Shown here piece after piece: positions 1 through 9,711 of a DNA stretch of 64,000 bases; position 1 is the first letter of the stretch, and each line of letters starts with the position of its first letter. Below the pieces are notes generated by a model. It was not told the origin of the DNA and searched no databases. It saw only the letters and a program-made list of their open reading frames with translations. Source of the stretch: JACCZX01 sp963807155 (GTDB lineage Bacteria; Pseudomonadota; Gammaproteobacteria; Burkholderiales; Burkholderiaceae_F); assembly GCA_963807155.1 (NCBI GenBank), contig CAWEAZ010000023.1, forward strand, positions 124,001-188,000, written 5' to 3'. Made by a program: the position numbers and the translations under genes.

Positions 1-675
1 CGAAGCAGTAAAACAAGCCATCGCCGCCGGTGGGGCGTACCTGCTCCTGGCCGCACCCGAGCGTGGGATGCGAGGAATTCCATGACGTTGCCCAGGCATG
101 GTCGATTGGACCGGCGCGATCGTAATGGCCGGTCATCGCGGCACCGTCGGCTCCGCTCTTGGTCCAGTTGCCGCAGGTCATGTCGGCAAACGGAGTCCCT
201 GGAAATGCCGTGCCGTCAGGCCGCGAACCGGTCAAGATGTCGTGCTTGTTGGGCTTCTCGGTGCGGTCGTTGACAGGCTGGCCCTTTTTCGTCGAGCGCT
301 GTGTCCTTCGTCACGTTGTTCTTGGCCGAGTGCAGCTCGTCGACACTGCTGGCGATCATCACGCCCTTGGCGTTATGCCACGGCCCGCTCCGATCCGATC
401 GCGCGCATGCACGACCTTCGGGTCGTTCAGCGCCGTCCCTGGGTGCTCAAATAAGCGCGCCAGGTGCGGTTGCCTGCTCCGGCGGCCTTTGCGAGCGACT
501 GGCAGTGCTGGTCCGCGCCCTCGAGGCCACCGAGATCGGCGCCCTTGCCAGAGCCAACGCTGGTGACGAAAAACGTCATGCTCGGGGCTTGGCGGTGGAC
601 TGCATGGTCGAACAGCTGACGAGTGTCAATACGCCGCGCGCCAACCAACAATGTGTTTCGGATTGCTTTGTACAT
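1..675 (-). pseudogene. Lectin-like secreted lipoprotein, multiply frameshifted, runs off the window edge
   Basis: The ATG at 675 has a good ribosome site (AGGAG about 8 bases upstream). Read with frame changes, the product starts with a lipoprotein signal (a LVSC lipobox appears in a shifted frame near 610-620), then TFFVTSVGSGKGADLGGLEG, then conserved blocks such as TWRAYLSTQ, NDPKVVHARDRIG, WHNAKG, DILTGSRPDGTAFPG and a final GGDGLFYCF. The last block ends at the window edge, so only the stop may be missing. I recall this block order from small bacterial proteins annotated as lectins; that name is from memory. At least four single-base shifts are needed to read it through (about 625, 430, 385 and 285). 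Confidence 0.55.
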
Positions 676-788
676 AGATGTCTCCTGTCCGATCTGTTCT
701 GCGATTTTTATTTCTCTTGCGGCCGCGCGGCATTTCTCCGCGGTCGTCAGAATAAAAGCGTTACCGCGCGAGTGCGGGTTTCCAACGC

Positions 789-1655
789 CTAGTACTTTCC
801 CCCAAGCACAAAGCGTGCGATGCCCGAAGCCACTTCAGCTTCCTGACCGATGAAGCCATGTGGCGAGCGGCCCTCGCACGCTTCGGTCAACGACTCTCCG
901 GCCGCACTGCCGGGCCCGCCGGTCACCGTCACGACCTCTTCACGAGCGCTGCTCGTTCGCGCGGTGATATTGCCCATCAGGTTGGCCGGCGACCGGATGC
1001 AGTTGTCTGCCGCGTGGCCGACGACAAGCAGCGGCATCGTGATCGCTTCCAGCTTCAGATCAAACACGGATTGCGCCACCCACGCCTTTCTCGCTCCGCT
1101 CTGTCCGGCAGTCACTGGCGACGTCAGAACGACACCCGCGGGCGCCGCCGCACCCGAAAGCCGCGACGCAGCATTCACCGCGGAAATTGAGCCGCGGCTC
1201 GTACCTGCGAGCCAGACAGTTGCCTTCGTGCGGGCCTGAACGTCGGCAATGACCTTGCCGAGGTCTTCGGCGTGCCGCGCGTGAGTCCGAAAGCCCTCCA
1301 ATCCATCGACGCCCTGATGAGTCGACGGGGCATCGACCAGCGCCGTGAAAAAACCGGCCGCGCGAAAGTGCGGTATCGATCGCACCAGCGAATTGCCTCT
1401 AAGTGCCCGCGGGCAACCTGCATCGTCGAGATTCACGTAGCCGGTCCCACCCGCGAGCAAGACCAGCGCGATGGGTCTGCCGTGCGAGTTTGTCTGCGTC
1501 GGTTGCGCAAGCGAATAGCGAGTCGTGCTGCCGTCATGAGTATCGACGGTGATGACTTCGCCGCAACGGGCAATGACGGCGTTGGCGCCGGGCTGCGCAA
1601 AGGACGCGGACGAACCCAACAGCAGCAAGCACAGTGCGAGAAACCTCTTCAACAT
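789..1655 (-). CDS. Secreted alpha/beta hydrolase
   Basis: This 288-aa protein begins with a Sec signal peptide (residues 1-20, ending SFA-QP). The fold is suggested by GTSRGS at about 151-156, a GxSxG nucleophile elbow with Ser153, followed by an LLVVGHAADN strand that could place the acid, and SPHGF near the C-terminus that could supply the catalytic histidine. It probably acts in the periplasm on an unknown ester or peptide. It is monocistronic, tail-to-head with the small membrane gene to its right. Two cysteine pairs could form disulfides. Substrate cannot be inferred. Confidence 0.75.
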   Translation of the reverse strand: MLKRFLALCLLLLGSSASFAQPGANAVIARCGEVITVDTHDGSTTRYSLAQPTQTNSHGRPIALVLLAGGTGYVNLDDAGCPRALRGNSLVRSIPHFRAAGFFTALVDAPSTHQGVDGLEGFRTHARHAEDLGKVIADVQARTKATVWLAGTSRGSISAVNAASRLSGAAAPAGVVLTSPVTAGQSGARKAWVAQSVFDLKLEAITMPLLVVGHAADNCIRSPANLMGNITARTSSAREEVVTVTGGPGSAAGESLTEACEGRSPHGFIGQEAEVASGIARFVLGGKY

Positions 1656-1684
1656 CGCGCTCGCTCCATGTCAGATGCACGAGG

Positions 1685-2200
1685 CTAGAGCGATTGCTCG
1701 GCCAACGCGCATTCCTCGCGCAGTTTCATGTACGCCCAGTTTGTCGCCTGTCGCAGATCTTCCGAGTCGACGCAGGTGATCGGGCTTACTCCACCGTACG
1801 CGGCAAGGTCATCGGCGGCTTGTTGCATCAAAACGGGCATCTGCCGAGTCACTTCCTTCAAACGCAAGACAGCGAACACGGTGTTTCCGGTGGGCAGCTC
1901 GTGCAGCACCACATTGGCGAACGCTTCGTGCAGTCCGCGAAGATCATTCGCATCGAATTCCCGTTCACGGTAACCGGCAAAGCCGTCCTGCACTCCAGTG
2001 TTCGCCCTTTCGATCAGTGTTCGCGCTTTTTCCGCGAGCGCGAACAAAACGTCCAACTTGTTGACGTTCGTATCACGGCGTTGTCTCTGTAGGGCTTTGA
2101 GCGTCGACCTGTGCAGCAAGAACGAAATCAGGAAGGCGGCAACGATGGCAACGATGGATCCGACAGCCTGTACCCAAGACGCCAATGTGTGACCGTCCAT
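1685..2200 (-). CDS. Hypothetical single-pass membrane protein
   Basis: I do not recognise this family. From the ATG at 2200 the protein is 171 aa: one N-terminal hydrophobic helix (VQAVGSIVAIVAAFLISFLL), then a basic, helical cytoplasmic part starting HRSTLKALQRQRRD. A TTG at 2233 would give an 11-residue longer form, but ATG is preferred because the helix then begins near the terminus. The layout (one TM then a soluble helical domain) is common in small bacterial membrane proteins of unknown role. Confidence 0.55.
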   Translation of the reverse strand: MDGHTLASWVQAVGSIVAIVAAFLISFLLHRSTLKALQRQRRDTNVNKLDVLFALAEKARTLIERANTGVQDGFAGYREREFDANDLRGLHEAFANVVLHELPTGNTVFAVLRLKEVTRQMPVLMQQAADDLAAYGGVSPITCVDSEDLRQATNWAYMKLREECALAEQSL

Positions 2201-2279
2201 TGGTCGATGGTAAACGGGCCGCAGTCTTCCCAAGAAGTCGTTTTATGTTACACCGACATCGAGTTCGGTTGTCACATCG

Positions 2280-3284
2280 TCATGCGGCGCCGTGCGCTTC
2301 GACGTAAAGCGCGTAAAGCGAATGGCAGCTCGCCATGTACAAGCGATTTCTCTTGGCGCCGCCGAAGGCGAGGTTCGCGCAGCGCTCTGGCAAACGGATA
2401 AAGCCGATCGCCTTGCCCTGCGGGTTGAACACCATCACGCCATCCAGGTCTGCCGAGGTTGCGCCGGGCGCGCCGCTCCATCCCCAACCGCACCATAGGT
2501 TGCCGTCCATGTCGACCTTGATGCCGTCGATTGCGCCGGGACCGTTGGCATCGACCACTTTGGTCTTATTCGATATCGCGCCGTTCGCAGCGACGTCGTA
2601 ACTCCAGATCAGGCGATTGGGCTGCGCCCGGCTTTCGACGACATACAGCTTCTTCTCGTCAGGCGAAAACGCAATGCCATTGGGCCCGGCCAGTTCCGCA
2701 GTAACGAGAGCGAGCTTCCCATCGGGAGCGATGCGATATACCGAGTGAGGCAACTCGGGCGTCGCCTTGTCGCCTTCCCAGTTGCCGCTGATGCCAAACG
2801 GCGGATCGGTAAACCAGATGGAGCCGTCAGATCTGCACACGATGTCATTCGGCGAGTTAAGCCGCTTGCCGTCGAACTTGTCGGCCAGTACGGTGATCCT
2901 GCCGTCGTACTCGGTGCGCGTCACGCTGCGCGTCAGATGCTCGCACGCCAGCAGCCGTCCCTGGCGGTCGCGCGCCAAGCCGTTGGAGAAGTTGGATGGG
3001 TGGCGAAAGACTGAGAAGGTGCCTGCGGCTTCGTCGTAACGCATGATTCGATTGTTCGGAATATCGCTGAGCAGCAGGTAGCGGCCGTCACCGAACCACA
3101 CCGGGCCTTCGGCCCAGCGCATGCCGCTGCCAACCTGTTCGATGCTGCTGCTGTAGATGCGGTACTTGCTGAAACTCGGATCGAGAATTTGCACCGATGG
3201 GTCCGGGTAGCGCTGATTCGGCTTGAATTCGAACGATTGCGCGCTGACGACACTGCCGAGCGCCGCCAAACCCGTACGTTCCAT
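2280..3284 (-). CDS. SMP-30/gluconolactonase/LRE family protein
   Basis: The 334-aa product has the six-bladed propeller signature of SMP-30/gluconolaconase-like lactonases: RWAEGPVWFGDGRYLLLSDI, SPNDIVCRSDGSIWFTDPPFGI, ELAGPNGIAFSPDEKKLYV and GAIDGIKVDMDGNLW contain the Glu, Asn and Asp positions that bind the divalent metal. The family hydrolyses sugar lactones or related esters. The start ATG is preceded by AGGAGAT. The N-terminal 17 residues are mildly hydrophobic but not a convincing signal peptide. It stands alone, divergent from the DUF885 gene. Confidence 0.85.
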   Translation of the reverse strand: MERTGLAALGSVVSAQSFEFKPNQRYPDPSVQILDPSFSKYRIYSSSIEQVGSGMRWAEGPVWFGDGRYLLLSDIPNNRIMRYDEAAGTFSVFRHPSNFSNGLARDRQGRLLACEHLTRSVTRTEYDGRITVLADKFDGKRLNSPNDIVCRSDGSIWFTDPPFGISGNWEGDKATPELPHSVYRIAPDGKLALVTAELAGPNGIAFSPDEKKLYVVESRAQPNRLIWSYDVAANGAISNKTKVVDANGPGAIDGIKVDMDGNLWCGWGWSGAPGATSADLDGVMVFNPQGKAIGFIRLPERCANLAFGGAKRNRLYMASCHSLYALYVEAHGAA

Positions 3285-3426
3285 CCTTATCTCCTGGTGG
3301 TGAAGCTGGTTTTACTTATTTGTTGTGATTGTTGCCGAAACTTAAGTACTGTTCCAGTCACCCTCCATGCCCTATCGTAAGTGCGCTGAAGCGCTGCGAT
3401 AGCATCCGCGGAAGCCTTCACTCACT

Positions 3427-5229
3427 TTGAGTCGAACTCCAGTGCGTCAGCTGCTCGCAATCCTATCGATCACGTTCGTCGCTGCGACCGCGGTCGCGCA
3501 GCCGCGCGAAGCCGAGCGTTTCAACGCCTGGCTTGACGCGACGTGGGAGGAAATACTGGTGCGTCAGCCAATCCTGGCCACTTCGATTGGAGATCCGCGT
3601 TACAACGACCGCATCGTCAATTTCACGACGGCGGCGTGGCGAGCGGACAACCGGCGTTTCATCGAGCGGCAACTGAAGGAGCTCAAAGGCTTCAACCGCA
3701 CCGCGCTCTCCGGTCAGGATCGCTTGTCGTACGACATCCTGAAGCTCGAGCTCGAGCAGTCGCTTGAAGGTTTGCGCTTCCCGGATTGGATGCAACCGGT
3801 CGATCAGCAGGGAGGTTTGCCGAGCTTCCTTGCGCAGATGGGATCGGGCGGCTCGATCCAGCCGTTTCGCACCACCAAGGATTACGACGATTGGCACAAA
3901 CGGCTACGCGACGCGGTGCCGATCTTGGACGGAATGATCGACAACATGCGCACCGGCCTCGCGAAGGGCGTGACGCAACCAACGATCGTTATGGAAAAGG
4001 TGCTGCCGCAGCTTGCGGTGCTGGCGGTGACTGATCCCGAGCAGAGCGTGTTCTGGGGGCCGATCAAGAATTTCCCCGACGCTGTGCCCACCGCCGACCG
4101 TGAGCGGATCACAGCCGCGCTTCGCGCGCTGATCAAGGAACAGGTGGGGCCCGCTTACCAGCGCATGCACGACTTCGTGCGCGACCAGTACATTCCAAAA
4201 GCTCGCAAGACCACCGCCTGGTCCGCACTGCCTGACGGCAAGGCCTGGTACGCCTACCGCGTGAAGCGCAGCACCACCACCGCGATGTCACCCGATGCGA
4301 TTCACACGCTGGGACAGCGCGAAGTGCAGCGGATCCTGGACGAGATGGATCAGGTTCGACGCGAAGTGAAGTTCGAGGGTGATCTCCATGCTTTCTTCAA
4401 GCACTTGCAAAATGATTCACGCTACTACTACTCCAAGCCTGAGGATCTGATTGCCGGCTACCGAGAGCTACAGAAAAAGATCAACGCATTGCTACCCAGG
4501 CTTTTCGACATAGCACCCAAGGCCGACTACGAGGTCCGTGAGGTCGAAGCATTCCGCGCAGCGAGCGCAGCCGGCGCCTCGTACATTGATCCGTCGGCCG
4601 ATGGCTCGCGCCCAGGCATTTTCTATATCAACACATACAACCTGAAGGCCCAGCCGATCTTCGGTATGGAAACGCTGTCGCTGCATGAAGCGTCACCCGG
4701 TCACCACTTTCAGAACTCGATTGCGCAAGAAGTCGAGTCGCTGCCGAAGTTCCGCCGCTTTGGCACTTTCTATGTCGCGTATTCGGAGGGCTGGGCGCTC
4801 TACGCCGAGAGTATCGGCAAGGAGCTCGGGCTCTTTTCGGATCCTTATCAGTGGTACGGCCGCTTGTCTGACGAGCAGTTGCGCGCAATGCGATTGGTCG
4901 TCGACACGGGCCTGCACAACAAAGGATGGACGCGGCAGCAGGCAATTGATTACATGCTCACCAATTCGTCGATGGCCGAAAGCGACGTCATTGCTGAGGT
5001 CGAGCGCTACATCGTCAGCCCGGGCCAGGCACTGGGTTACAAGATTGGCCAGTTGGAGATCAGCAAGCTGCGACGCGAAGCTGAACGAGCGCTAGGACCA
5101 AGGTTCGACGTCAAGAAATTTCATCGCGTGTTACTGATCGACGGCCCGCTGCCGATGCGCGTGCTCGGTGCCCAGGTACGCGACTGGATCGCAAAGGAAA
5201 ATTCGATCCCGGTGCATCGCTCTCCTTGA
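3427..5229 (+). CDS. DUF885 family protein (putative exported metallopeptidase-like)
   Basis: The long product matches DUF885 proteins in size and in the motif LHEASPGHHFQ (about residues 419-429), an HExxxGHH arrangement expected to bind zinc, and in the C-terminal YIVSPGQALGYKIGQLEI. A signal peptide (RQLLAILSITFVAATAVAQP) lies at the N-terminus. The first in-frame start is TTG at 3427; GTG at 3442 gives a better signal peptide and may be the true start. Function in the family is poorly defined; a periplasmic peptidase role is an inference from the motif. Confidence 0.85.
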   Translation: MSRTPVRQLLAILSITFVAATAVAQPREAERFNAWLDATWEEILVRQPILATSIGDPRYNDRIVNFTTAAWRADNRRFIERQLKELKGFNRTALSGQDRLSYDILKLELEQSLEGLRFPDWMQPVDQQGGLPSFLAQMGSGGSIQPFRTTKDYDDWHKRLRDAVPILDGMIDNMRTGLAKGVTQPTIVMEKVLPQLAVLAVTDPEQSVFWGPIKNFPDAVPTADRERITAALRALIKEQVGPAYQRMHDFVRDQYIPKARKTTAWSALPDGKAWYAYRVKRSTTTAMSPDAIHTLGQREVQRILDEMDQVRREVKFEGDLHAFFKHLQNDSRYYYSKPEDLIAGYRELQKKINALLPRLFDIAPKADYEVREVEAFRAASAAGASYIDPSADGSRPGIFYINTYNLKAQPIFGMETLSLHEASPGHHFQNSIAQEVESLPKFRRFGTFYVAYSEGWALYAESIGKELGLFSDPYQWYGRLSDEQLRAMRLVVDTGLHNKGWTRQQAIDYMLTNSSMAESDVIAEVERYIVSPGQALGYKIGQLEISKLRREAERALGPRFDVKKFHRVLLIDGPLPMRVLGAQVRDWIAKENSIPVHRSP

Positions 5230-5280
5230 GCGCGACACTGCCCTATTCCGGAAACGGGATGTTGGCGCGACAGCAGGCTG

Positions 5281-5748
5281 CTACCGATCGCGCTGCTCAT
5301 GCGAGCTGGACGGCCAGAATTTATCCATCGACAAGTAAGTAAAGGACGCGGACCAAGCGATCAGCAGCAGGCCGTTCAGCGCTTCAACCCCCGCGAGAAG
5401 TCGCACCGGACCTAACGGCGCGATGTCGCCCAAGCCTAGCGACGTATAAGTCTCCGCTGAAAAGTACACGCACTCGAGAAAGGTTATTGCCCTGTCACCG
5501 GCCAGACTGCCCTCGCTGGGGTAATGAACCAGTGCGAACAGGGCCACCGCATACAGTGCTATCTCTACTACATGAGCAACGAGCGTTCCGAAGATCACAG
5601 CCAACAGCTTGGTGCGTCCGGGAATGCGAAGTCGCGGAAGTCCCACATGCAAACCATGCAGGACTTCGTTGTGAATCAGCGTCGTCAGTGCGACAAGCAG
5701 CAGAGACGCGACGGCTACTGCGAGCATGTGTTGGGTACCGGGGAACAT
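5281..5748 (-). CDS. Two-TM ion channel family protein (potassium-channel-like)
   Basis: From the ATG at 5748 the protein has 155 aa. It has hydrophobic helices at about 6-28, 47-75 and 115-140, with a re-entrant pore-like segment VYFSAETYTSLGLGDIAP between the last two. TSLGLGD resembles the TxGYGD potassium selectivity filter with Leu in place of Tyr. This is the Ion_trans_2 pattern, here with an extra N-terminal helix. The open frame extends upstream to 6342, but that part lies over another gene and is not protein-like. Ion selectivity is inferred only. Confidence 0.75.
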   Translation of the reverse strand: MFPGTQHMLAVAVASLLLVALTTLIHNEVLHGLHVGLPRLRIPGRTKLLAVIFGTLVAHVVEIALYAVALFALVHYPSEGSLAGDRAITFLECVYFSAETYTSLGLGDIAPLGPVRLLAGVEALNGLLLIAWSASFTYLSMDKFWPSSSHEQRDR

Positions 5749-5799
5749 ATGCAAGCTCACTTTACGGAGCTTACGATCATAGTTCCCAGTAGGGACTTC

Positions 5800-6776
5800 A
5801 TGGCAATGACAACCACTTTTCTGATGCTGCCGCCACAGACGTCGATCACGCGCGAATGGGCGAAGCGCTTGGCATCCGCGCAACCGGATGTGTCCGTCAT
5901 CGTCGCCGAGAATGAAACCGAAGCCGCGGCAGCCATTGCACGCGCGGACGCGGCGTTTGGCACGGTGTCGCCGGCTCTGCTGCGCGCGGCTTCGCGTTTG
6001 CGCTGGATTCAGGCACCGCAGGCAGCGCCGCCCGCCGGCTGGTACTACCCCGAGTTGATCGCGCATCCCGTAGTGGTGACAAATTTTCGCGAGATCTTCA
6101 ATGACCACATCGGCGCGCACATCATGGCGTTCGTTCTCGCCTTCGCGCGCGGGCTGCATCGGTATCTGCCGCAACAAATGAAGCGCGAGTGGAGCCCGGC
6201 GCCGCACGACACCGGCGTCATTCACTTGCCCGAGGCAACGGCGCTTATCGTTGGTGTGGGGGGTATTGGTGCGGAGAGCTGCGCGGCTCGCTGCCGCCTT
6301 CGGAATGAAAGTGCTCGGGGTCGATTCGCGCCGCCGGGACACGCCGCCGGGTGTGACGGAGCTACATCCTCAGGATGCACTGGACTCACTGCTGCCACGC
6401 GCTGACTTCGTGATACTGACCGTTCCGCATACACCTTCCACCGAAGGGTTTCATGAATCGCGCGCGGTTCAAGCTGATGAAGCGCAGCGCGTTCTTCATC
6501 AATATTGGCCGTGGCATGACAACGCGTCTTGACGATCTTGTCGCCGCGCTTAACGCGGGCGAGATCGCCGGTGCAGCGCTCGATGTTTTCGAACAGGAGC
6601 CGCTGCCGGCGGATCATCCGCTGTGGACTACACCGGGCGTACTGATCACGCCGCACACGGCGGGCTACGGTCCGTATCTCGATGATCGGCGTTACGACAT
6701 TATTTCCGATAACTGCCGCCGCTTCATTGCCGGGCAGCCGCTCCGAAACGTGGTCGACAAGTCCAGCTGGTTCTGA
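5800..6776 (+). pseudogene. D-2-hydroxyacid dehydrogenase, frameshifted twice
   Basis: Three overlapping frames together give a complete NAD-dependent D-2-hydroxyacid dehydrogenase of about 325 aa. The first (from ATG 5800) holds the substrate-binding domain and the Rossmann start ALIVGVGGIGAE. The second continues ARLAAAFGMKVLGVDSRRR and DFVILTVPHTPST. The third carries FINIGRGMTTRLDDLV, ALDVFEQEPLP and PGVLITPHTAGY with the catalytic His. Shifts lie near 6275 and at about 6450 (an extra T in a TTT run). Each part is well conserved, so sequencing error is likelier than decay. The family reduces 2-keto acids or oxidises D-hydroxyacids. Confidence 0.8.
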
Positions 6777-6843
6777 AGGCGCAACACCGCGTCATCAGGC
6801 CGGCGCCGCCGGCGCAATGAGGTGGCATCAAGGCAGAGTCTGT

Positions 6844-7176
6844 TTACTCAACAGGTACTTCAAGGTCGAGTAAGGGGGCGTACTGCTGCGATCCGAAAAT
6901 GTCGGGGTCGCCAGGACTGCCGCTGGGTCGCAGCCTGTAGATAGTGAATTTGATTGCGCTGGCCGGATCGAATTCGACGAAATCGGAAATGCGCTCCGGC
7001 AAGATCGCATACAGGCGAGCCATCGTATCGCGCGTAATCACCTGGGTGCGTTTCACGCGTTCGTAAACAGCGCGGTCGCTGAAGATGATGTCGAACGTAA
7101 TCTTGTCGACGCCCGCATTCTTGCTGCGGATCGTCTTTGCGAGCTCCGACAGTTTCTGCGTCCTCGCGATGCTCAC
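6844..7176 (-). CDS. DUF4387 family protein
   Basis: This 110-aa protein starts at a GTG (7176) that shares one base with the stop of the AtuA gene (TAGTG), so the two are probably translationally coupled. Recognisable family blocks are LAKTIRSKNAGVDKITFDIIF, YERVKRTQVITRDTMARLY and a C-terminal KFTIYRLRPSGSPGDPDIFG. DUF4387 proteins are regularly encoded right after AtuA/DUF1446 proteins and are thought to form one functional unit with them. An upstream in-frame start at 7230 exists but lies inside the AtuA gene. Confidence 0.8.
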   Translation of the reverse strand: MSIARTQKLSELAKTIRSKNAGVDKITFDIIFSDRAVYERVKRTQVITRDTMARLYAILPERISDFVEFDPASAIKFTIYRLRPSGSPGDPDIFGSQQYAPLLDLEVPVE

Positions 7177-8537
7177 TAGTTGCCCGCCGTGGTCATGTGA
7201 GTTGGAAACAGCTCGAGCGGATCGTCGCACCTCAGGGTGTGATTGATCGTCCAGCGATACGCTGGGCTTGCGTGCAGCACTTCATCGAGTGCGAAAGCGA
7301 CCGAGCCCGCAGACCCTTTGACCTCAGGAAGGCGCGCGTAAAACATCTGCCGAGTGCCAGTGATGCAAACTTCTTCGGCCATGACGGCCGTGGGTGCGAC
7401 GGCTTGCACCATGATGCATAGCTCGTGCGCAGGCCTGTTTTTCAGCGGCTCGAGATCGCCCATCACGCCATTACGACCGTACACGTTGTAGTAGAGCTCG
7501 TAACCGGTCTCACCAAAGCGCTCACGTACCTTCTCCCGAGCCCACTCGATCACCTGATCGACATGCGCAATTGTGTACGGGTCGCGAATGCCGACCAGTC
7601 CAACGTAGCGCTCGCCAATCTTGCCTGCACCTTCGAGCTTGACGCGAAACTCGTCGGCCTTTCGAAATATTGCGCCCGTGATGCGTGTCGTCTTATCCGC
7701 AATCTGTTCGTAGTGACACTCGGACATATCAAGCGTGCCACCGGCCACATGCTCGAAGTACGGATTTGACCGCTCATACATCGCATGTCCTGCGACCGAG
7801 GCGACCGTGCAACGCTGGGCAGGATGCATCGCTGTCACGCGCACATCGTCGGCGGTGATCTCGCCGAGCACCGTCTCCTTGCCGCCGTACGGCTCGGCAC
7901 AGAACGACGCGCACTCGAGCACCTTGCCCAGGTAATAGGCGTGATTTTCAGGAAACCCGTGGTGCAGCGCAGGGGCAGCGAACACAGCACTGTCGGAGCT
8001 GCGCCCGCCGATGATGACGTCCGACCCGCGCTTCAAAAGCTCTATGTACGGGTGAGCGGCGGCCATGCCCACGATGCGCTCGGTCGCGTCGAGTTCGTCT
8101 TCGGTGAGCGCAGGGCGGCCATCAAGCCCTTCGACCGTGTCGCCGGCGCGAATGCATTCGCGCACGCGCTCCTTTTGCACCTCAGAGTAGAAATATCCGA
8201 CGTTGAAGCGGCGTAGCGCGTGTTTGGCCGCGAGCTCCTGGATGATTCGAACGTACAGATCGACTCGACTGTTGGATCCAGTGTCTCCAGACGAACCGAT
8301 GATCATCGGTACGCCGAGCTCGCGCGATGCGAGCAGCATGTGTTCCAGATCGTGCGTTTGCCACGCAAGCGGGCTGGTCGACGTGTCGCTGCCCAGCGGC
8401 ACCGGGCCGACGTCGTCGCTGCCTGAATCGGCCGCAATGACATCCGGCCGCTCGGCCACGCCGAGTTTGAAGCTGTCCAAGCGAATCGGTGCGAAGCCCA
8501 GGTGTCCGTTCGGGCAAATGATCTTCAGCGAGCGCAT
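7176..8537 (-). CDS. AtuA/DUF1446 family protein (acyclic terpene utilization AtuA-like)
   Basis: The 453-aa product shows the DUF1446 layout: an N-terminal GSDDVGPVPLGSDTS segment, a glycine-rich IIGSSGDTGSN loop, and ITGTRQMFYARLPE near the end. AtuA is needed for growth on acyclic terpenes in Pseudomonas, but most homologues, including stand-alone ones like this, have no proven reaction. It is coupled to the downstream DUF4387 gene and divergent from a Bug receptor gene 45 bases away, suggesting a small catabolic unit for an imported organic acid. That last point is inference. Confidence 0.8.
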   Translation of the reverse strand: MRSLKIICPNGHLGFAPIRLDSFKLGVAERPDVIAADSGSDDVGPVPLGSDTSTSPLAWQTHDLEHMLLASRELGVPMIIGSSGDTGSNSRVDLYVRIIQELAAKHALRRFNVGYFYSEVQKERVRECIRAGDTVEGLDGRPALTEDELDATERIVGMAAAHPYIELLKRGSDVIIGGRSSDSAVFAAPALHHGFPENHAYYLGKVLECASFCAEPYGGKETVLGEITADDVRVTAMHPAQRCTVASVAGHAMYERSNPYFEHVAGGTLDMSECHYEQIADKTTRITGAIFRKADEFRVKLEGAGKIGERYVGLVGIRDPYTIAHVDQVIEWAREKVRERFGETGYELYYNVYGRNGVMGDLEPLKNRPAHELCIMVQAVAPTAVMAEEVCITGTRQMFYARLPEVKGSAGSVAFALDEVLHASPAYRWTINHTLRCDDPLELFPTHMTTAGN

Positions 8538-8581
8538 GCTGTAGTTTACTTTTCGCTACGATGGTTTTTTAGGAGAACTCC

Positions 8582-9547
8582 ATGCCGAAGGCTTTGTCGC
8601 TGGTCACGGGCTTGTTAAGCGCTGTCCTCATTGCGGCGCCGGCTGCTGCACAGGACGCGATCCCGAAAATGATGAAGATCATCGTGCCTTTTTCGCCGGG
8701 CGCGAATAACGATGCGATTGCGCGCGCGATTGCAGATCCGCTTTCCAAACGGCTAGGCAACACGATCATCGTCGAGAACCGGCCCGGTGCCGGCGGAGCG
8801 ATCGGAGCGACGGAGGTTTCAAAATCGCCCAAAGACGGTTCGGTGCTGCTGCTGACATCGTCGACGTTCTTGACGACGGCCGCGACGCAGCCCAAGGTGT
8901 CCTACGATCCCGTCACCGGTTTTGCGCCAGTAGCAGTGGTTGCGCAAGGTCCATTGTTGTTGGCCGTATCTGCTGCCACTTCGATCAAGACGCCGTCCGA
9001 TCTCATTTCGGCTGCACGCGCCAAGCCGGCAGATCTCTCGTACGGCTCTGCGGGCGTCGGCTCGGTCGGTCAAATGGCCGCCGAGCTGTTGAATGCAAAT
9101 GCGCAAATCAAGATGACACACGTTCCGTACAAAGGCGCCGCCAACGCGATCATTGATCTTGCCAGCGGTCAAATCCAAGTAATGCTATCGAACTACAGCT
9201 CACTTTCGCCGATGCTGAAGGCGGGCAGAGTGCGCGCCGTGGCAGTTACGTCCAAACAGGCAAGCCCGGCGTTTCCAGATCTGCCGCCGCTAGCTGCGAC
9301 TGTGCCTGGTTACTCGATCGAGATCTGGACCGGTGTTTTTGCCCCGGCTGGCACGCCGGCGGCGATCGTCGAGCGTTTGAACCGCGAGATCAATGTGATC
9401 TCGGCATCACCCGAGCTAAAGGCACTGCTCGAGCCCGACGGCGCCACCCCGATGTCGATCAGCGCGAGTGCGTTTGCCACGATCGTCAAGCAGGACTTGG
9501 CGCAATGGAAGCAAATCGCGGCCGATAACAAGATTGTCGCGGAGTAA
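8582..9547 (+). CDS. Bug-family substrate-binding protein of tripartite tricarboxylate transport type
   Basis: The 321-aa product has a signal peptide (residues 1-23, ending AAA-QD) and Bug/TctC hallmarks: KIIVPFSPGANNDAIARAIA, IIVENRPGAGGAIGATEV, a ligand-loop region TSSTFLTTAATQP and HVPYKGAANAIIDLASGQ. These periplasmic receptors bind small organic acids. No TctA/TctB genes adjoin it, as is usual for orphan Bug proteins of Burkholderiales. It starts 11 bases after an AGGAG and is divergent from AtuA-DUF4387, so it probably captures their substrate. The ligand is unknown. Confidence 0.9.
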   Translation: MPKALSLVTGLLSAVLIAAPAAAQDAIPKMMKIIVPFSPGANNDAIARAIADPLSKRLGNTIIVENRPGAGGAIGATEVSKSPKDGSVLLLTSSTFLTTAATQPKVSYDPVTGFAPVAVVAQGPLLLAVSAATSIKTPSDLISAARAKPADLSYGSAGVGSVGQMAAELLNANAQIKMTHVPYKGAANAIIDLASGQIQVMLSNYSSLSPMLKAGRVRAVAVTSKQASPAFPDLPPLAATVPGYSIEIWTGVFAPAGTPAAIVERLNREINVISASPELKALLEPDGATPMSISASAFATIVKQDLAQWKQIAADNKIVAE

Positions 9548-9711
9548 CTGGGTCTTCTGACGATCGAGCGGTCAGTCGATCGCTCGAAAAGGCAAGCTAC
9601 TCCGTTCGGCCGCCGCGTTTGTCAGGCTCGAACGGACTCAACGCACGTAGTCGCCACATTCCTCGCCGCTTTTCAGGCCGTGCGTCTGCGCGGGTAACGG
9701 TAGAAAGCGGA

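Noticed and set aside
5749..6342. Leftward open frame upstream of the two-TM channel that would make a 353-aa protein
   Set aside because: It lies over the conserved hydroxyacid dehydrogenase on the other strand, is Arg/Cys-rich and lacks motifs; the channel reads well from ATG 5748.
9548..9600. Possible terminator hairpin CGAGCG/CGCTCG after the first Bug gene
   Set aside because: Stem of only six pairs with a ten-base loop and no T-run.
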